Source: Durusdinium trenchii | Lineage: Eukaryota > Sar > Dinophyceae > Suessiales > Symbiodiniaceae | DNA length: 64,000 bases | Direction of reading: 5' to 3' | NCBI GenBank assembly: GCA_963970005.1 | Contig: CAXAMN010028861.1 | Coordinates: 292,777 to 356,776 of the forward strand | Part shown: positions 1-11,400 of the stretch, piece after piece | Numbering within the stretch: position 1 is the stretch's first letter | How the letters are laid out: each line of letters opens with the position of its first letter | The notes under the pieces: generated by a model | Seen by the model: only the letters and a program-made list of their open reading frames with translations | What the model was told of the DNA's origin: nothing | The model's database searches: none | Made by a program: the position numbers and the translations under genes

Positions 1-3000
1 TCCATCCCATCTCATCTCCTCCTCCTGTCATCATCAGGTCATCCCACATTATTAGGGGGATGTGATCTCCAAACCCTCCAATCTCAGACCTTGTTGACCT
101 TGTTGACCTTCTAGGGGGGGGGGGGCCCGTTGATTAATCCGACGTTTGCATTACGGGTCTCCGTGTCAATCCAATAGCTTCGCCACTCAAACCGTTCCAG
201 AAACATCCGGGCCTCCGGCCGCCCTTCCTCCTCCACCCGATGAGGGCCCTACCGGTCGACCGGTCCACCGCCACGCCGTTTCGCGTTCGCGGCGGCCGCC
301 ACGCCTGTGTCTTTGTTCAAGCGCCAGCGACTACTGGGTCGGTCGTAGAAGATCCAGCCGGCCTCGTCACAATGATACCTGGGCCCACAAAGGGGAAGAG
401 ACCGATCCGGAAATCGGTTATGTATGTCAGTGAGTGATACTCAGATGAAATGACCTTAGGACCTAGATGAGGTTTTGGAATGTCCTTTCAAGTGTTGAAG
501 CATCTATTTCGCAAATGGTCCGAAGTTGCATCGCTCGGACCTTGGAAAAGGGCGAGCCGTTTTCCAGAAGTTGCTTCTGTGAAGGCTTGTGCTAATCTCT
601 GGGAGCCAGCACTCCCTTTTTGTATCTCCAACCTTCGGCGCATGGCATCGTGGTTCTGAGAGCGAAACACTCCGAGGATTCCTTTCTGAGCCATATTATT
701 CCACTTACACCTGCCGTTCTATCATCACGGTTACGTGGATGACACCACCTGTTTGCTATTTGGATGGATGTCATGGCCATCCACGTGTACCATGGTTCTT
801 GGAGTGTTTGTCGTCCAGGAGCTCGTTCGTTGGAGCCGAACCGGGGACGCCAAGCATCGCCAGCAAAAAACAGGAAGTTCCTGGTCACCGGTCTTGTTGA
901 GGATATGACAAGTCTTTGTGAAAGTTGACTTTAAGACTTTACAATCTTTATACCGGTCTTGTTAGTCAACTATATATTATATATACCTCATCAACGATGA
1001 TCACTCCAGGATCTCAATATCTCAAAGATTCTTAAAGACTTAAAGTCATTGGAGGTGTAAGCTGCCCACAAGCATCTACAATATATACGCACTATCACTT
1101 GTAGTTATAGAAGGTCCTAAAGCCCACACCTTGTTACATCTTGTTACTCCAGTCCCTTTTCCTTGCCCTTCTTACTCCTTTTCTCCGTGTTTCTCCCTTG
1201 TCCCTCTCTTTCTGCCCTCACTGGACATCATGCAGCTTCCCATCGAGTCCGCTCCAAGTCGCAAAGGTGCATTGTTGTAGATGCCCACCTTTTCGTAGGT
1301 GCCGTTAAAGGGGCCGCCCTTACCTCAGGTCGACGATCCGGGTTTCGACTGTCAAGTCGAACGGCACGAACGGTCGGCGGCACGTGTGCGGCGGGTGCTT
1401 TTGTGCGGCGGCACATGTGCATGGGCGGGTGCATGGCATGACTTCACAAATTCAATGACCAAAGATTACCAAAGATTTTCGAGTTCTGAAGCCCAGAATG
1501 GAAAAAAGGGCGACTGTTTTCTTCACCAAATGGCTGAGCTCCACGTTCCTGGAGCGCTCGAATTTGGGCGTCTCCTCAGCTGGGACGGAGGTGTACAAAC
1601 ATCCATCAGCCTAGCAAGCTCATGGCAAAAACACACACAAAATAGCAGGATTTCTCCATGAATCATGCATCCTCCTGATGATCTAAATATGTTGGTTTTT
1701 TCTTGTTTGACAAATGATACAAATGTTCTGCATGTGTGCAAACATCGTCAAACATACAGAATATGCCCATTCCTAGCCTATACCTTCTCTCCAGTACACA
1801 TCCACCACATGAAAAAAAAAACCAGCATCCTATGATATCCTGTACAAAAACCCACTTCAAGGGTCGAAGTAAACATCTCTCTTCGGACCAACGCATGAGA
1901 GGAGGAGCCCGGGCGTCGCACAGTCCGTGTGGCACCAGGTGCTTGGTGTGTGAATCTGCCACCAGGCGGCCCTTGAGCTCTGTTCTTGCATGAAAGAATT
2001 GATGTACTCAGCATGGGGAAAGTGGGCCACATCTGGTTAGCATGTCTTATGGGGTCTCCCTCCCAGGCCTTCCGACCCCTTCAGCATAACCATACCGGAC
2101 CGTCCCACCCCGTCGGACGGCCGTCGGAACCCTACCACTTCTCCGAGTTCCGCCCGAGTTCGGTCCTCACCGAAGACGCGGACGTTCCGAACGATCTCTG
2201 CCAAGCAGCCCGATACTTGTTATTCGCCACCAGCCGGCAAACGTGTTTCTTTAAGCAAACCTCTCCGTGCACCTGCCAATTCTTGGGCAAAAGCTCAGCT
2301 TCCGATTCCTGAAGCCACCCTAAAGAAGGAACACACAGGCTGCCATGCTATCCTGCCTCGTCTTGGCTAGGACGTTCTATTTGGGCCATGCAAAACTCCA
2401 ACAAACACCATTGCGCTTCAACATGCATGACCCAAATCAGATACTAAACCTCCCCCGCAACTCTTCGTAGAACCACCAACATATACCCCACCTGAAAAAC
2501 TCTGCCTTCCGTGGATGTGCTCCCAACCGCAACACCCATGACCCATGGTGGCTTTTGGATCGGCCTGAAACTCCTTGTAGACGTCCGAGACATCGGAACT
2601 GCCAACCTGGCTTGGCCACGCGGCCGGACGATGGGTGGTTTCACCGCAACGGCGCCTTTGGTCGGTGGGTTTCGAAAGAAAGCCACCTTTCTCGACCGGT
2701 TGGGCTTAGTACATCGTTGTATGTAGAAACTGGTTTAACTTACCACTTCAACAATAACCCAACTACTGCTGCTATACTACTAGCAATACTAGTAGAAGGA
2801 CAGGGCGATGCAAGTGAAGTTAGCCTGCATCACTTTCACTGCCCAGTTGCCTTTGGGCAGTCGATGCGAAACTTGCCCTGGAACGTCCTCAGCCAAGATC
2901 AGCCAAGCATATGTTTAGAGAAGCTGGGACGTTTCTTACACCTCTGACTTTCAAGAGGTCAAAAGAAGAATCGAAAGCAACAAATAGTAATAACAATAAT

Positions 3001-4320
3001 AATGAATAGAAAAGGCATGAAAAGGCCCAAATAGGGTACTGTAAAGAAACAAGAATCAACACTCACCCACCCAGCCAAACCCACACACATCCTTCATAAA
3101 ATTCTCAAAACGCCTCTAGATCTCCTGGCTGATGCCACTGTGCCGAGCATCTGTGGCCAGGCGCTGAACTCCCCAAGGCTCGCGGGCGGTGGATGCTTGA
3201 GCTCTTGGAAGACGAAGGATGCACGGCCTGACCGGTGGGATGACGGTCGTGGCACCGAAAAAGACCGACCGGTTGACCGAAAATGAACGCAATGGCCTAC
3301 CAGACATGGTCAGCCTAAGAGGGTGAGTTCTGGGCTCCCAGGTTTGGACCCACAGCCAAATCTAGGATCCACTGATCCAAAACCTGGAGGGGGGGGATGC
3401 TGAACATTTGTAGGATACGTGGATTCGAGTGGGGGAAAGTTGTGGTATGATCGCAGCTGATGGTCTTGTTGAAGAAGTTTTGGGTGGTTTTTGGGAGATC
3501 TTTCCGATGGGGCACCAGGGCTTCCAGTCCGTTTGAACCAGTCCGTTTGGAAGGTTTGTAGGGTGTTTGGTTTGTGGCAGCTTGTGGAGTGGGGGGGGAA
3601 ATCACGCCACATTCCCAAGATCGAAACCACATCAATCTGGCTTTGGGATGCTTTAAGTAGTGCCACTGGTTCTGACTATAGATCGACCTTGACATGGGAT
3701 GTTGTTTGCGATGGGAGTTGACATCGCTTCATCCATCCTACCGGATGGTTGCTTGAACATGGAGTGCCTGAACGCCCGTTGCTGCAACGAGCTATACAAC
3801 GCCCAGCACTTGAACAAGGCTAGGGGTTTGCACAGTGATCAGGGTCTCTTCCACTCAGTGATGCCCAGGGGACCGGTCAGGTTCTCAAATGATCACAACC
3901 TGATCCTTTGTGATCAGAGATAAACCTAACAAGCCAACAATGCCTTTTGCGGCCTCTCAGGGAGAAAACTCAGGATCCATATTTGTCTCATGGGCCAACG
4001 TAGGTCTCCAAGTGGGCCCCCCAAAGGGATGAGACGTGGGCCCCATTTGGGGATGATCAGGTGGGTGTTGCAACTGCCATGCATAGTTCAGGGAGTATAT
4101 CTGTGAAGAAGCCGTGGATGAGTTGGTCACCAACAGTAGGCCGACCGCGCAGCGCAGATCGGATCCTTCCGGAATGACCAAAAAAAACGAGACTCTGGGC
4201 ACCTTTGAAAGACAGGGCCGGATACAAAGCAATGCCATCCTCAAGGCGTGAAGCTGGAAACTACTCAGGTCTTCGACGATGAAAGACGAACGTTGTCACG
4301 TGGTCACGTGGTGACACAAG

Positions 4321-4450
4321 ATACGACTGCCTGGAACGACCACATGGGTGGTTAAGTGGATGGAAAACGGCCGCGAGGTCGGAAGACCATGAAATCCACG
4401 AACCAAACAGGTGGTGTTCACTCCAACCATGTGAGTTCCAGGGAGGGTAT
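4321..4450. repeat. Palindromic dispersed repeat, copy 1
   Basis: The two ends are imperfect inverted repeats: CTGGAACGACCACATG on the left faces CATGTGAGTTCCAG on the right. A second diverged copy with the same order of motifs, including the shared GGAAGACCATG core, lies at 58054-58181. The pattern is MITE-like: short, non-coding and able to fold on itself. No target duplication is clear. Confidence 0.55.
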
Positions 4451-5429
4451 CTCTGATGAGGTCAATGCGTGGCTGTGTGGGGTCAGAGGATCGGTGGTCT
4501 GTTTGATGTCTGTAGGACATGGAGATATATACCACCTCCAGTCATCATAGCAAAGCAGCAAGCAAGCTGTCCTCTTCATGAGACCATGGATGAGCTTGAA
4601 AGATACTAGAAGATGGGAGTATACGGATACGAATACCAAGTAGATACGTAGTGAAAACAAGCAATCTCGACGGTCCTACCACTGAAGGTACACATCCTCT
4701 CTAACAGCCGAGATGGAGTTTTGACAGTGTCAAACTCGGTCGTCGACAGGAGCTGGGCTGCCGCCACCGCTCGCAGCAAAACTCTTCAGGTCACGAGCTG
4801 CGAAGCAATCAGCTCGAATGGCATGGAAATCAAGGCATAGTAAGGACGAATAAGAAACCAATACTCTTCCTTGCGTCCCACAAGTGTTCTTGTGTTGGTG
4901 GACTCAACATGATGCACAATGTGCTCAGGGCGGCTCCCGCGTGGGACAGTACGATACAGCTGGACTATTCAAACTTCGGAGTCAGAGACCTCTTCGGCGA
5001 CATCCAGTCCCTCTCAGCCGGGCATCTGGTAGGTTGCTGAAGGAGGGTTTTTCACTCCACAGGCCATTCACGCCAAACCTGTGGCGGCCGTGAAGTGGCG
5101 CGGCCACCGGTGGGCCGGCACCGCCCGGCCAAAAAAAACACGTCCTAAAGGCTTTATCATCAAGTTCCCAGCCCCACAAGTGTTTTTTTCCAAATGGTCC
5201 AAAAGCTCCTTAGCAAGTGTCCTGCCAAGCTAACACTGGGTTCCATCTGTAGTAGCTTAGCAGCCTTCCTTATCATGGATAAACACATTGCAAATATTCC
5301 TTACTTATAGGGCTCCAGGCAAGAACTCCATTGCAAATGCTGACGACAGCTACTTACTTCTCCAAAAAATAGGTCAAAACAAACGGAACAAAGGTCGGAC
5401 GTAAGCCTCCTCCACACTCCACACCTTGC

Positions 5430-5864
5430 TTGGACCAAATCCTCCTCATGCTCTTCGGCTTCAGTGCTCGAGGTTGGACATGGTTGCGAGAGCTACACTC
5501 CCTGAATTCATCATGCCTACGTGGAGGGCACACCTGTTTGGTCTTCGGATTTCATGGTCTACATTCGTCTTCCGGATGCCATTTTCCCATCTATGGATGC
5601 TTTCAGGGAGTGCATCTGTGGCATCTGCTAGCTCCACCCGGATCTGTTCCCATTGGCTCCACGCAGCCAAAGCTTTTTGGCCGCCAAATCCACCGCCACT
5701 CCCACAAACTGCTTTCCGCCTTGGGGGCTCAACACGCATGGCACGAACGAGAGGATTACTCAAACACTTTGCGTGTTGAAGAAGAAGATGATGATGACGA
5801 TGATTCTGAGGGTGATCTCTACCGTATCATTATCATTTTGGACACTTGGACAGAGCTTGAGTAG
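5430..5864 (+). CDS. Open frame of unknown status with acidic tail
   Basis: This frame of 144 codons starts with ATG and ends with TAG. Its middle is rich in His, Gly and Ser, and the C-terminal part carries a Glu/Asp run (about residues 117-128) encoded by a GAT/GAA microsatellite. I do not recognise any family. It lies on the plus strand, opposite to nearly every other supported gene here. It may well be a chance frame in noncoding DNA; I keep it only because of its length. Confidence 0.18.
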   Translation: MDQILLMLFGFSARGWTWLRELHSLNSSCLRGGHTCLVFGFHGLHSSSGCHFPIYGCFQGVHLWHLLAPPGSVPIGSTQPKLFGRQIHRHSHKLLSALGAQHAWHEREDYSNTLRVEEEDDDDDDSEGDLYRIIIILDTWTELE

Positions 5865-6225
5865 AAAGTATAGCTGAACACTTGAACACTGTCCCAAACC
5901 GCCGCTGTGCTGTTCTGTACTGTCCCAAACAGCCTCCGATTGGTCTTCCTTCGCCTCTAGGGTCTTCCGAGGTAACTCAAGTCTCCCTGCTGCTCTACTA
6001 CAGTTATGATCACCAGCTCGTTTCCTTGGGTACCCTCTTGCCGCAATCAAGCCTCCGGCTGGGGCGGCATGCATGATATCGGCGAGTCAAAGGAGGGCAT
6101 AACTGCACGATATAACCCAAAACATTTTGTGAGCAAACGACTGGTGTAACTGAGCAAGTACTTATATAATCTGAAATATGCGTTGCCTTCGTTTTGTTTC
6201 TTTACCTGCTATCACAAGGCAGGGG

Positions 6226-6230
6226 CTAAT
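6226..6230. repeat. Target site duplication, left (CTAAT)
   Basis: CTAAT directly abuts the left LTR and is repeated exactly after the right LTR at 14577-14581. A 5-bp duplication is the usual footprint of copia integrase. Confidence 0.93.
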
Positions 6231-6474
6231 TGCGGGAGGTAGCACCCCAACACTCAACCAGTGTGAACAATGCACAATGCTTAACAACCAAACTCGATGG
6301 TACACTTCTCGATTGTCGCCGACCGGTGGCGAATGACCATGCACGACCAAAGTGCGAGGCGCCCCTTTTCCTGAAAGGCTCGGACCCACCCTGCGGTTAG
6401 GGTGTCATGGTGCAAACGAAGGAGGCAAACAGCTCATGTGGGGTATGTCATGACATGTCATCTCGAATCTCTCA
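6231..6474 (-). repeat. 3' LTR of the copia element
   Basis: This 244-bp copy lies at the downstream end in element sense. The RNase H reading frame runs into it and stops at 6405-6407, so the last about 20 residues of the polyprotein are encoded by LTR sequence. The single difference from the other LTR is at 6261. Confidence 0.93.
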
Positions 6475-7800
6475 TCACCCCCATTCCTGAGTTGTTTGCT
6501 TCCTTGGCCGCTTTCAAAAGGCCATCGGCTTTGTTCCGCCAAAATGGCGATTGCCGTGAAAAAGGATTCTTCCTGCTCTCGAATCTGCTTCTCCAGCTCT
6601 TTCTTGCGCACCTTCCTGCACGACTCAAAGCTTGGATCGTGCACGAGCTTCCAGCGCTGCCCGTGGGCTAAAAAGGTCAACAACACCTTCCTGCTAGCCC
6701 ACTTCGTTAGGCTGTCAGCCAGTTGTACACCTCCGTGGACCCAACGGAATTGGGTTCCAATGGAGCGTGCCTGATCGACACTGATCGTCAGCTCATATCC
6801 AGCTCGGGAGGATCGGAGGCCGTGGAGGCTCGAGACATTCCGGGTTGCAGCGTCATAGATTCCTCGGGTGCCCATGATCACCGCTCCTTGCGACATTCCT
6901 CGTACCATCTGGTACAGGTCCTCCTTTTTCTCAAACGTCTGGCCGTGGACTTCACACCACATGGCTCTGGTGTGGAACACAAAGTCTTCGGCCGCGGTGA
7001 CTGACTGCACCTCAGCTCCGTTGGAGCCCATGACCTGTCGTGGGGTCTTGCTGGAACGCCAGTGTATCAAAGACACACCATGTTCTTCACCTTGGAGAAT
7101 TCCAGCTGGTGCAAGACCGCCCACTATCCCCATGGTGCTTGAGGAGTCGGGCCTATTCTTCTGGCCGGCATCGGCCCATGCTAGCACTGCCACTTGCTGC
7201 CAGGGAACGTGCCAGGGGTGAAAGACCAGTGACTGGCTTGCCTCGCGCTTCATCTCGCGGATGAGCTTGTTGGTCTTGTGGACCATCTCGACTGTGGCCC
7301 ATGGCAGTTCTGAAAGCAGGAGGCCTGCGTCAGCGAGGTACTGCGGCGAGGTCTGGGAAGCTCGCCAGGCGATGGTGCCAATTGCACCTCTCAGCATGGA
7401 CACTTCATTGGCCGTAGCTGCTGACTTCCTTTGTTGCATCCGGGCTGCATCAAGGTGGATCTCCTCAATCCATTTGTCGGTGTACTCCTGTTGGTCCACC
7501 CGGATTTGGAAGTCTTTCGACTGCTTGATCCTGCAGCCGGTGAACTTGAAATCATCGTGCTCCCACTTGCCCCATCGGTAGGCCTCTACCAGTTCTTTGA
7601 AGCATCGTTCAAACTTCTCATGGCCATCTTTTCCTCCGATGAGCACATCGTCCACGTGGATCCCTGCAATGGAGATCACGTTCTTCTCTGGCGAGTCGTC
7701 GGTGAGGACGAAGAGGCATTTGTCGCTCTTCACCTGTTGCCACCCAATTCGGCGGAGAGTGCCTGTGAGGTGGTCAAACCATGCTCTGGGTGCATGAATG
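6405..7800 (-). CDS. Copia reverse transcriptase C-terminal part and RNase H
   Basis: Sense in this frame starts at about 7800 (HAPRAWFDHL), continues through KCLFVLTD and the second catalytic motif HVDDVLIGG at about 7640-7670, then the thumb, and an RNase H domain with Asp in LAWADAGQ, Glu in SNGAEVQSV and Asp in GIYDAATRN. RNase H removes the RNA template. The frame ends at TAA 6405-6407, inside the 3' LTR. All expected catalytic residues are present in this half. Confidence 0.85.
6475..6487 (-). promoter_or_regulatory. Polypurine-tract-like plus-strand primer
   Basis: In element sense the bases just before the 3' LTR read GGAATGGGGGTGA. They are purine-rich apart from two T and sit where a polypurine tract must be. 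It is a weak tract by itself; position is the main argument. Confidence 0.5.
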
Positions 7801-8446
7801 CTCGCCGGATTCTCAGGGGCATGACTGGGTTCTCAGGAGGTGCTCCAAAAAGCACTGCAAGCTCTGCTGGCGCCCAGATGGTCAGCTGTTGGCTCTCCAT
7901 GCACTGGTCGGCTTGAAGGAATGCCGACGTGGCATCTCCTCCGCGGATGCGGAGTCCCAGGTTGGCGCATGCCGCCAAGATCATGTTCCTGGAGAGGCGC
8001 GACATGGTTGGTGATGCCGCTTCCACCTGGGTCAAATTCGGTGCCTGGTAGCCTAGGACCACCAATCGGGCCTTTGGAGACCCATCTGACTTGGTCGTCA
8101 AGACCCAGCGCATCTTCATCACTGATGCGGGATTCAGGCTCAGGTGTTCCTGCTCCGTGAGGCAGCGAAGAGCCTTTGACTGGAGAACTTGGGAGAGCTC
8201 TTTGCACTGCGCTTCATCGAATCCTTTCTTTTCTTCCATGGTCAATTTTGACCAGAGCTTTTCTTTGCTCTTTTCTTGGACCTTCTTGGACATCCAGGCG
8301 GTGGCCCTGTTGGGATGATTGGCCAGCCATTGCGCTTCTTTGGGAGTCACCTCAATTTCAAGCGCATAGACCGCTAGGTCTTCTTCTTCAGCCTGGTTCT
8401 TGTCCTTGTCCTTCTTTCTTCTTTTCATTTCACGGTCAGGGACCAT
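7795..8446 (-). CDS. Copia reverse transcriptase, N-terminal part
   Basis: This frame holds the fingers and first palm part of the polymerase: MRWVLTTKSDG, KARLVVLGYQ and GDATSAFLQ with the first catalytic Asp. It overlaps the end of the integrase frame by 22 bases (ATG at 8446, preceded directly by a TAA in the same frame). The frame stays open to 7730, but sense ends near 7795: after RRAF the expected continuation is found in another frame as HAPRAWFDHLTGTLRR. Copia polymerases usually have a short Tyr-Gly-Leu stretch at this point, and it is missing, so about 8-11 bases seem deleted. Confidence 0.8.
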
Positions 8447-11400
8447 TTAATTTCTTCTTCTGAAGAGGATGAGCTCGAGGAAGAGCTCGAACTTGACGAA
8501 GAAACCTCTTCATCGACCCGTCCGTTGTACGGGTCCCATGTGAACCGCTTTTGGTTCGGGTCCTGGTGTGGTCCTTCATGACCTCCGGGGAGCTGGCAGT
8601 TCTGGACTTTACAGTGGTTTCCAGAATGGTCTGCAGGTCCGCTTACTGGAGTGCCAGGGATGCCATCAACTGCATCCGGACCACGTTCACGAAGAGCCTC
8701 TTGCAGGCTATCATCAGGCATGGGGATGACTGCTCCCGATCCTGTTGTCTCATTAGCTGCCGTGTCCTCTCCCTCGAGAGGAGTGGCCTTGGCCTTCTTC
8801 TTCACGGCTTTGCTTGCACTTAATTTTGGTGCCCTCTTCTGCGGGCCACTGCTTGCTTGAGCAGATGAAATCTCAAACCAAGTTTCCCCTGTCCACCGTT
8901 CTTGGAGCAATCGGTGGGGATCCTCTGACTCTTTGTAGTCATCTTCAATCAGGACTTGGGAGGATCCTTCGATGAGGGCCTTCATGTGCGTCTTCCTCTT
9001 GCCGGTCAGTTGAGCCTCATCGATGGGCGATGATGTCACCCGTGCTGGGGAAAACATTGCCAGCCTCGGTGCGTTGTGCACACGAATGAGCCACTTGCCT
9101 GGCTCGATGCGCCAAGTGTCTGGCTGGTTCTTGGCTGGCTCGAGGATCACCGTAGTTCCGGCCACATCTGTTTGCTGCTGCTGCTCTGAGGGTGCTTCGC
9201 CGCAGATGTTGGTGTAGTGCTTGCCGGTGAAATCTCTTAGAAGGGACTCAAGTGTCACTGGCATTCGAAGGATGGCTGTCCCTTCGAGCGAAGCTTGCAG
9301 TTCTTCCCTCTTGGTGATCGCTCGAACTTGGTTTGTCTTGGCCTTTACGATGTTGGATCCTGTGGCCATCCAAACTGTTGTGCCTTCTTGGATGAGCACT
9401 CGCAAAGGACCCATCCAGTTGCCACCCACGCGTCCGGGGCGCATCTTCTGCCGCCAAACCATCACCAATGCACCAGGGTTGTACTTGGCAGGAGGCCTGG
9501 TGGTGGCATTTGAAAGCTTGCTCATGCGGGTCTTTGCGGACTCGAGCTCAAATGCTGCTTTGGCTCGCGCCTTCAGCTTGAGCATTCCTTCGAAGGCTTT
9601 CTTGGGATCCATGCCAACTGGGAGAGCTTCTTCTGGTGGATCAGCTCCTCTTGTCCATTGGAATGGACTAAATCCATTGGGACCGGTCGTCTTATTGTGG
9701 GCATGGACGGAAAGGTCCATCAGGGCCTCGATGTCGAGGGCTGGTGTCTCTTTCTTCAGGCGAGACAAGGTGGCCTTCAGGAGGCCAATGCAGCCTTCTT
9801 CAGCTCCAAGCAGCCAGTGTGCTTCTGCAGGGGTGTTCATCAATCCAATGCCACTTCGGCCCATCACCTCAGATGACGTATAGTACGTCGCCGGATCTGA
9901 AATGATCCACTTTGGCGTTGGGTTGTGTTGGAGCCATTTGCCAAAGGACTTCAGGACATCTGCTGCTTTGGGCTCCCAGTTGCGAACCTGCCCGCCATAG
10001 ATCTTCAGCAGGTCGACTTGGGCCAGGCCGCTTGCTCTATCCCGCCAAAGAATGAATTTGGCCTTTTGGGCTTCTTGGGATTCATGGTGGTTGAACTCCA
10101 CTTCAAACACATCCGTCCCGACTTGCTCAAATAGAGCTGGAAGTTCACCTGTGCTTGCAGGCGGAGCTGGCCGGGGCTTCTTTGCTTCGATGCATTCACT
10201 GCACCGGAGTTCACCTGCTAAGGCCACTGCCCAAGGAGGGGCGTTGCGGGCCCGTAGGAGCTGCTGCAAGTTTGCCATGGAGGGGTGACCTGATGCTCGG
10301 TGGATGCGGAGCATGGTCTGCTTGATTTGCTCCAGTCTTTTGCCTGTGGGCCTTTCTTCAGGATAGCGCTGTCTCGTCAGGGCCATGATGGAAGGCTCAT
10401 CTTGTCTTGCTTGACCTTCCCAGCTTTGTTGGGATTCATCTTCATCAACTCCCAGGAGATGGATTTGCACGTCCTTGGAAAGGGAGATATTGGCCTTATC
10501 TTCATAGGCCGTCCATGTGCCGATGATGGCCTTCACAGCCGCTTTCACCATGGCTGCGGGGTAGTAGGAGCTTGCCTGAGCGACATGCCCACGGCACTCC
10601 AGGTGTTCAGGATGACCTGGACATTTCTTCTGAAGGGCCAACCATAGGCCTCGATTGGACGTCATGACTGTCCAGCCCTTCTTCACTGGGATGCCTTTGA
10701 AGGTGAGGCCGTATGCGCAGCCGTGGAGTCGGCACCAGAACAATGGTCTTCCAATGGCCTTCATCTTATCTTCAAGGCGTTTGATCGCCCTTGATCTCCA
10801 TCCCTTGGCAGCTCCAGTTGGCCATTCCCAGGCGAAGTCGTTCTCGTTATCCAGGGTCTGGCAGATTGCCTGGCTCACCTCATCAGCGCGCTTGAGATCA
10901 CGCTGCTGCCGCTTTTCGAAGTTTGCTTGTTCCTCAGGAGTGCGAGGAGTGAGGTGAGTGAGGGATGACAACCTGGTACATGGGAGGCTCACCCATGTCA
11001 TCTTGGGCTTCAGCTGCTTCATGCTGGTGGTCAGCTTTCCGGTGCCAGCCTTCTTGTCAAGGTCGAAGCCCTCAAGATAGTTCACTCTCTGGATTGAGTA
11101 GCCATTTGCTTCCATCTCAGTGCTGAGTGCACTCGTGGCTGAGCATGCCACTTCCATGAAGTCCACCGTTCCAGCCATCTGGGTGAGCAATGACTGCATT
11201 GGGGCCATGATCATCGCGCCGAGGATGGCTGCCTTCATGGACATCTTCTTGGCCAGAGATGGAGGCACTAGGTTCTTGCTACTTGTCTGGCTCTTGTTGT
11301 AGGCCCATGCCGTTGGGCTTGTGCTCCAACTCTCCGTGGGATGCCCGTGCGTGTCCCGGAGAGTCATATGGCTGGGCTCAGCCATCAGGTTCGTGGTGTG

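Larger units (their letters stand above)
1..6225. other. Gene-poor flank left of the retrotransposon
   Basis: I see no convincing gene here. Open frames at about 146-437 (plus) are short, overlap each other in different frames and cannot be told apart by quality. A run of 12 G lies at 114-125, next to a short tandem of TTGTTGACC. Palindromic pieces occur around 765-800 and at 4321-4450 (listed separately). A short GAT-rich microsatellite sits near 5785-5810. Confidence 0.5.
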
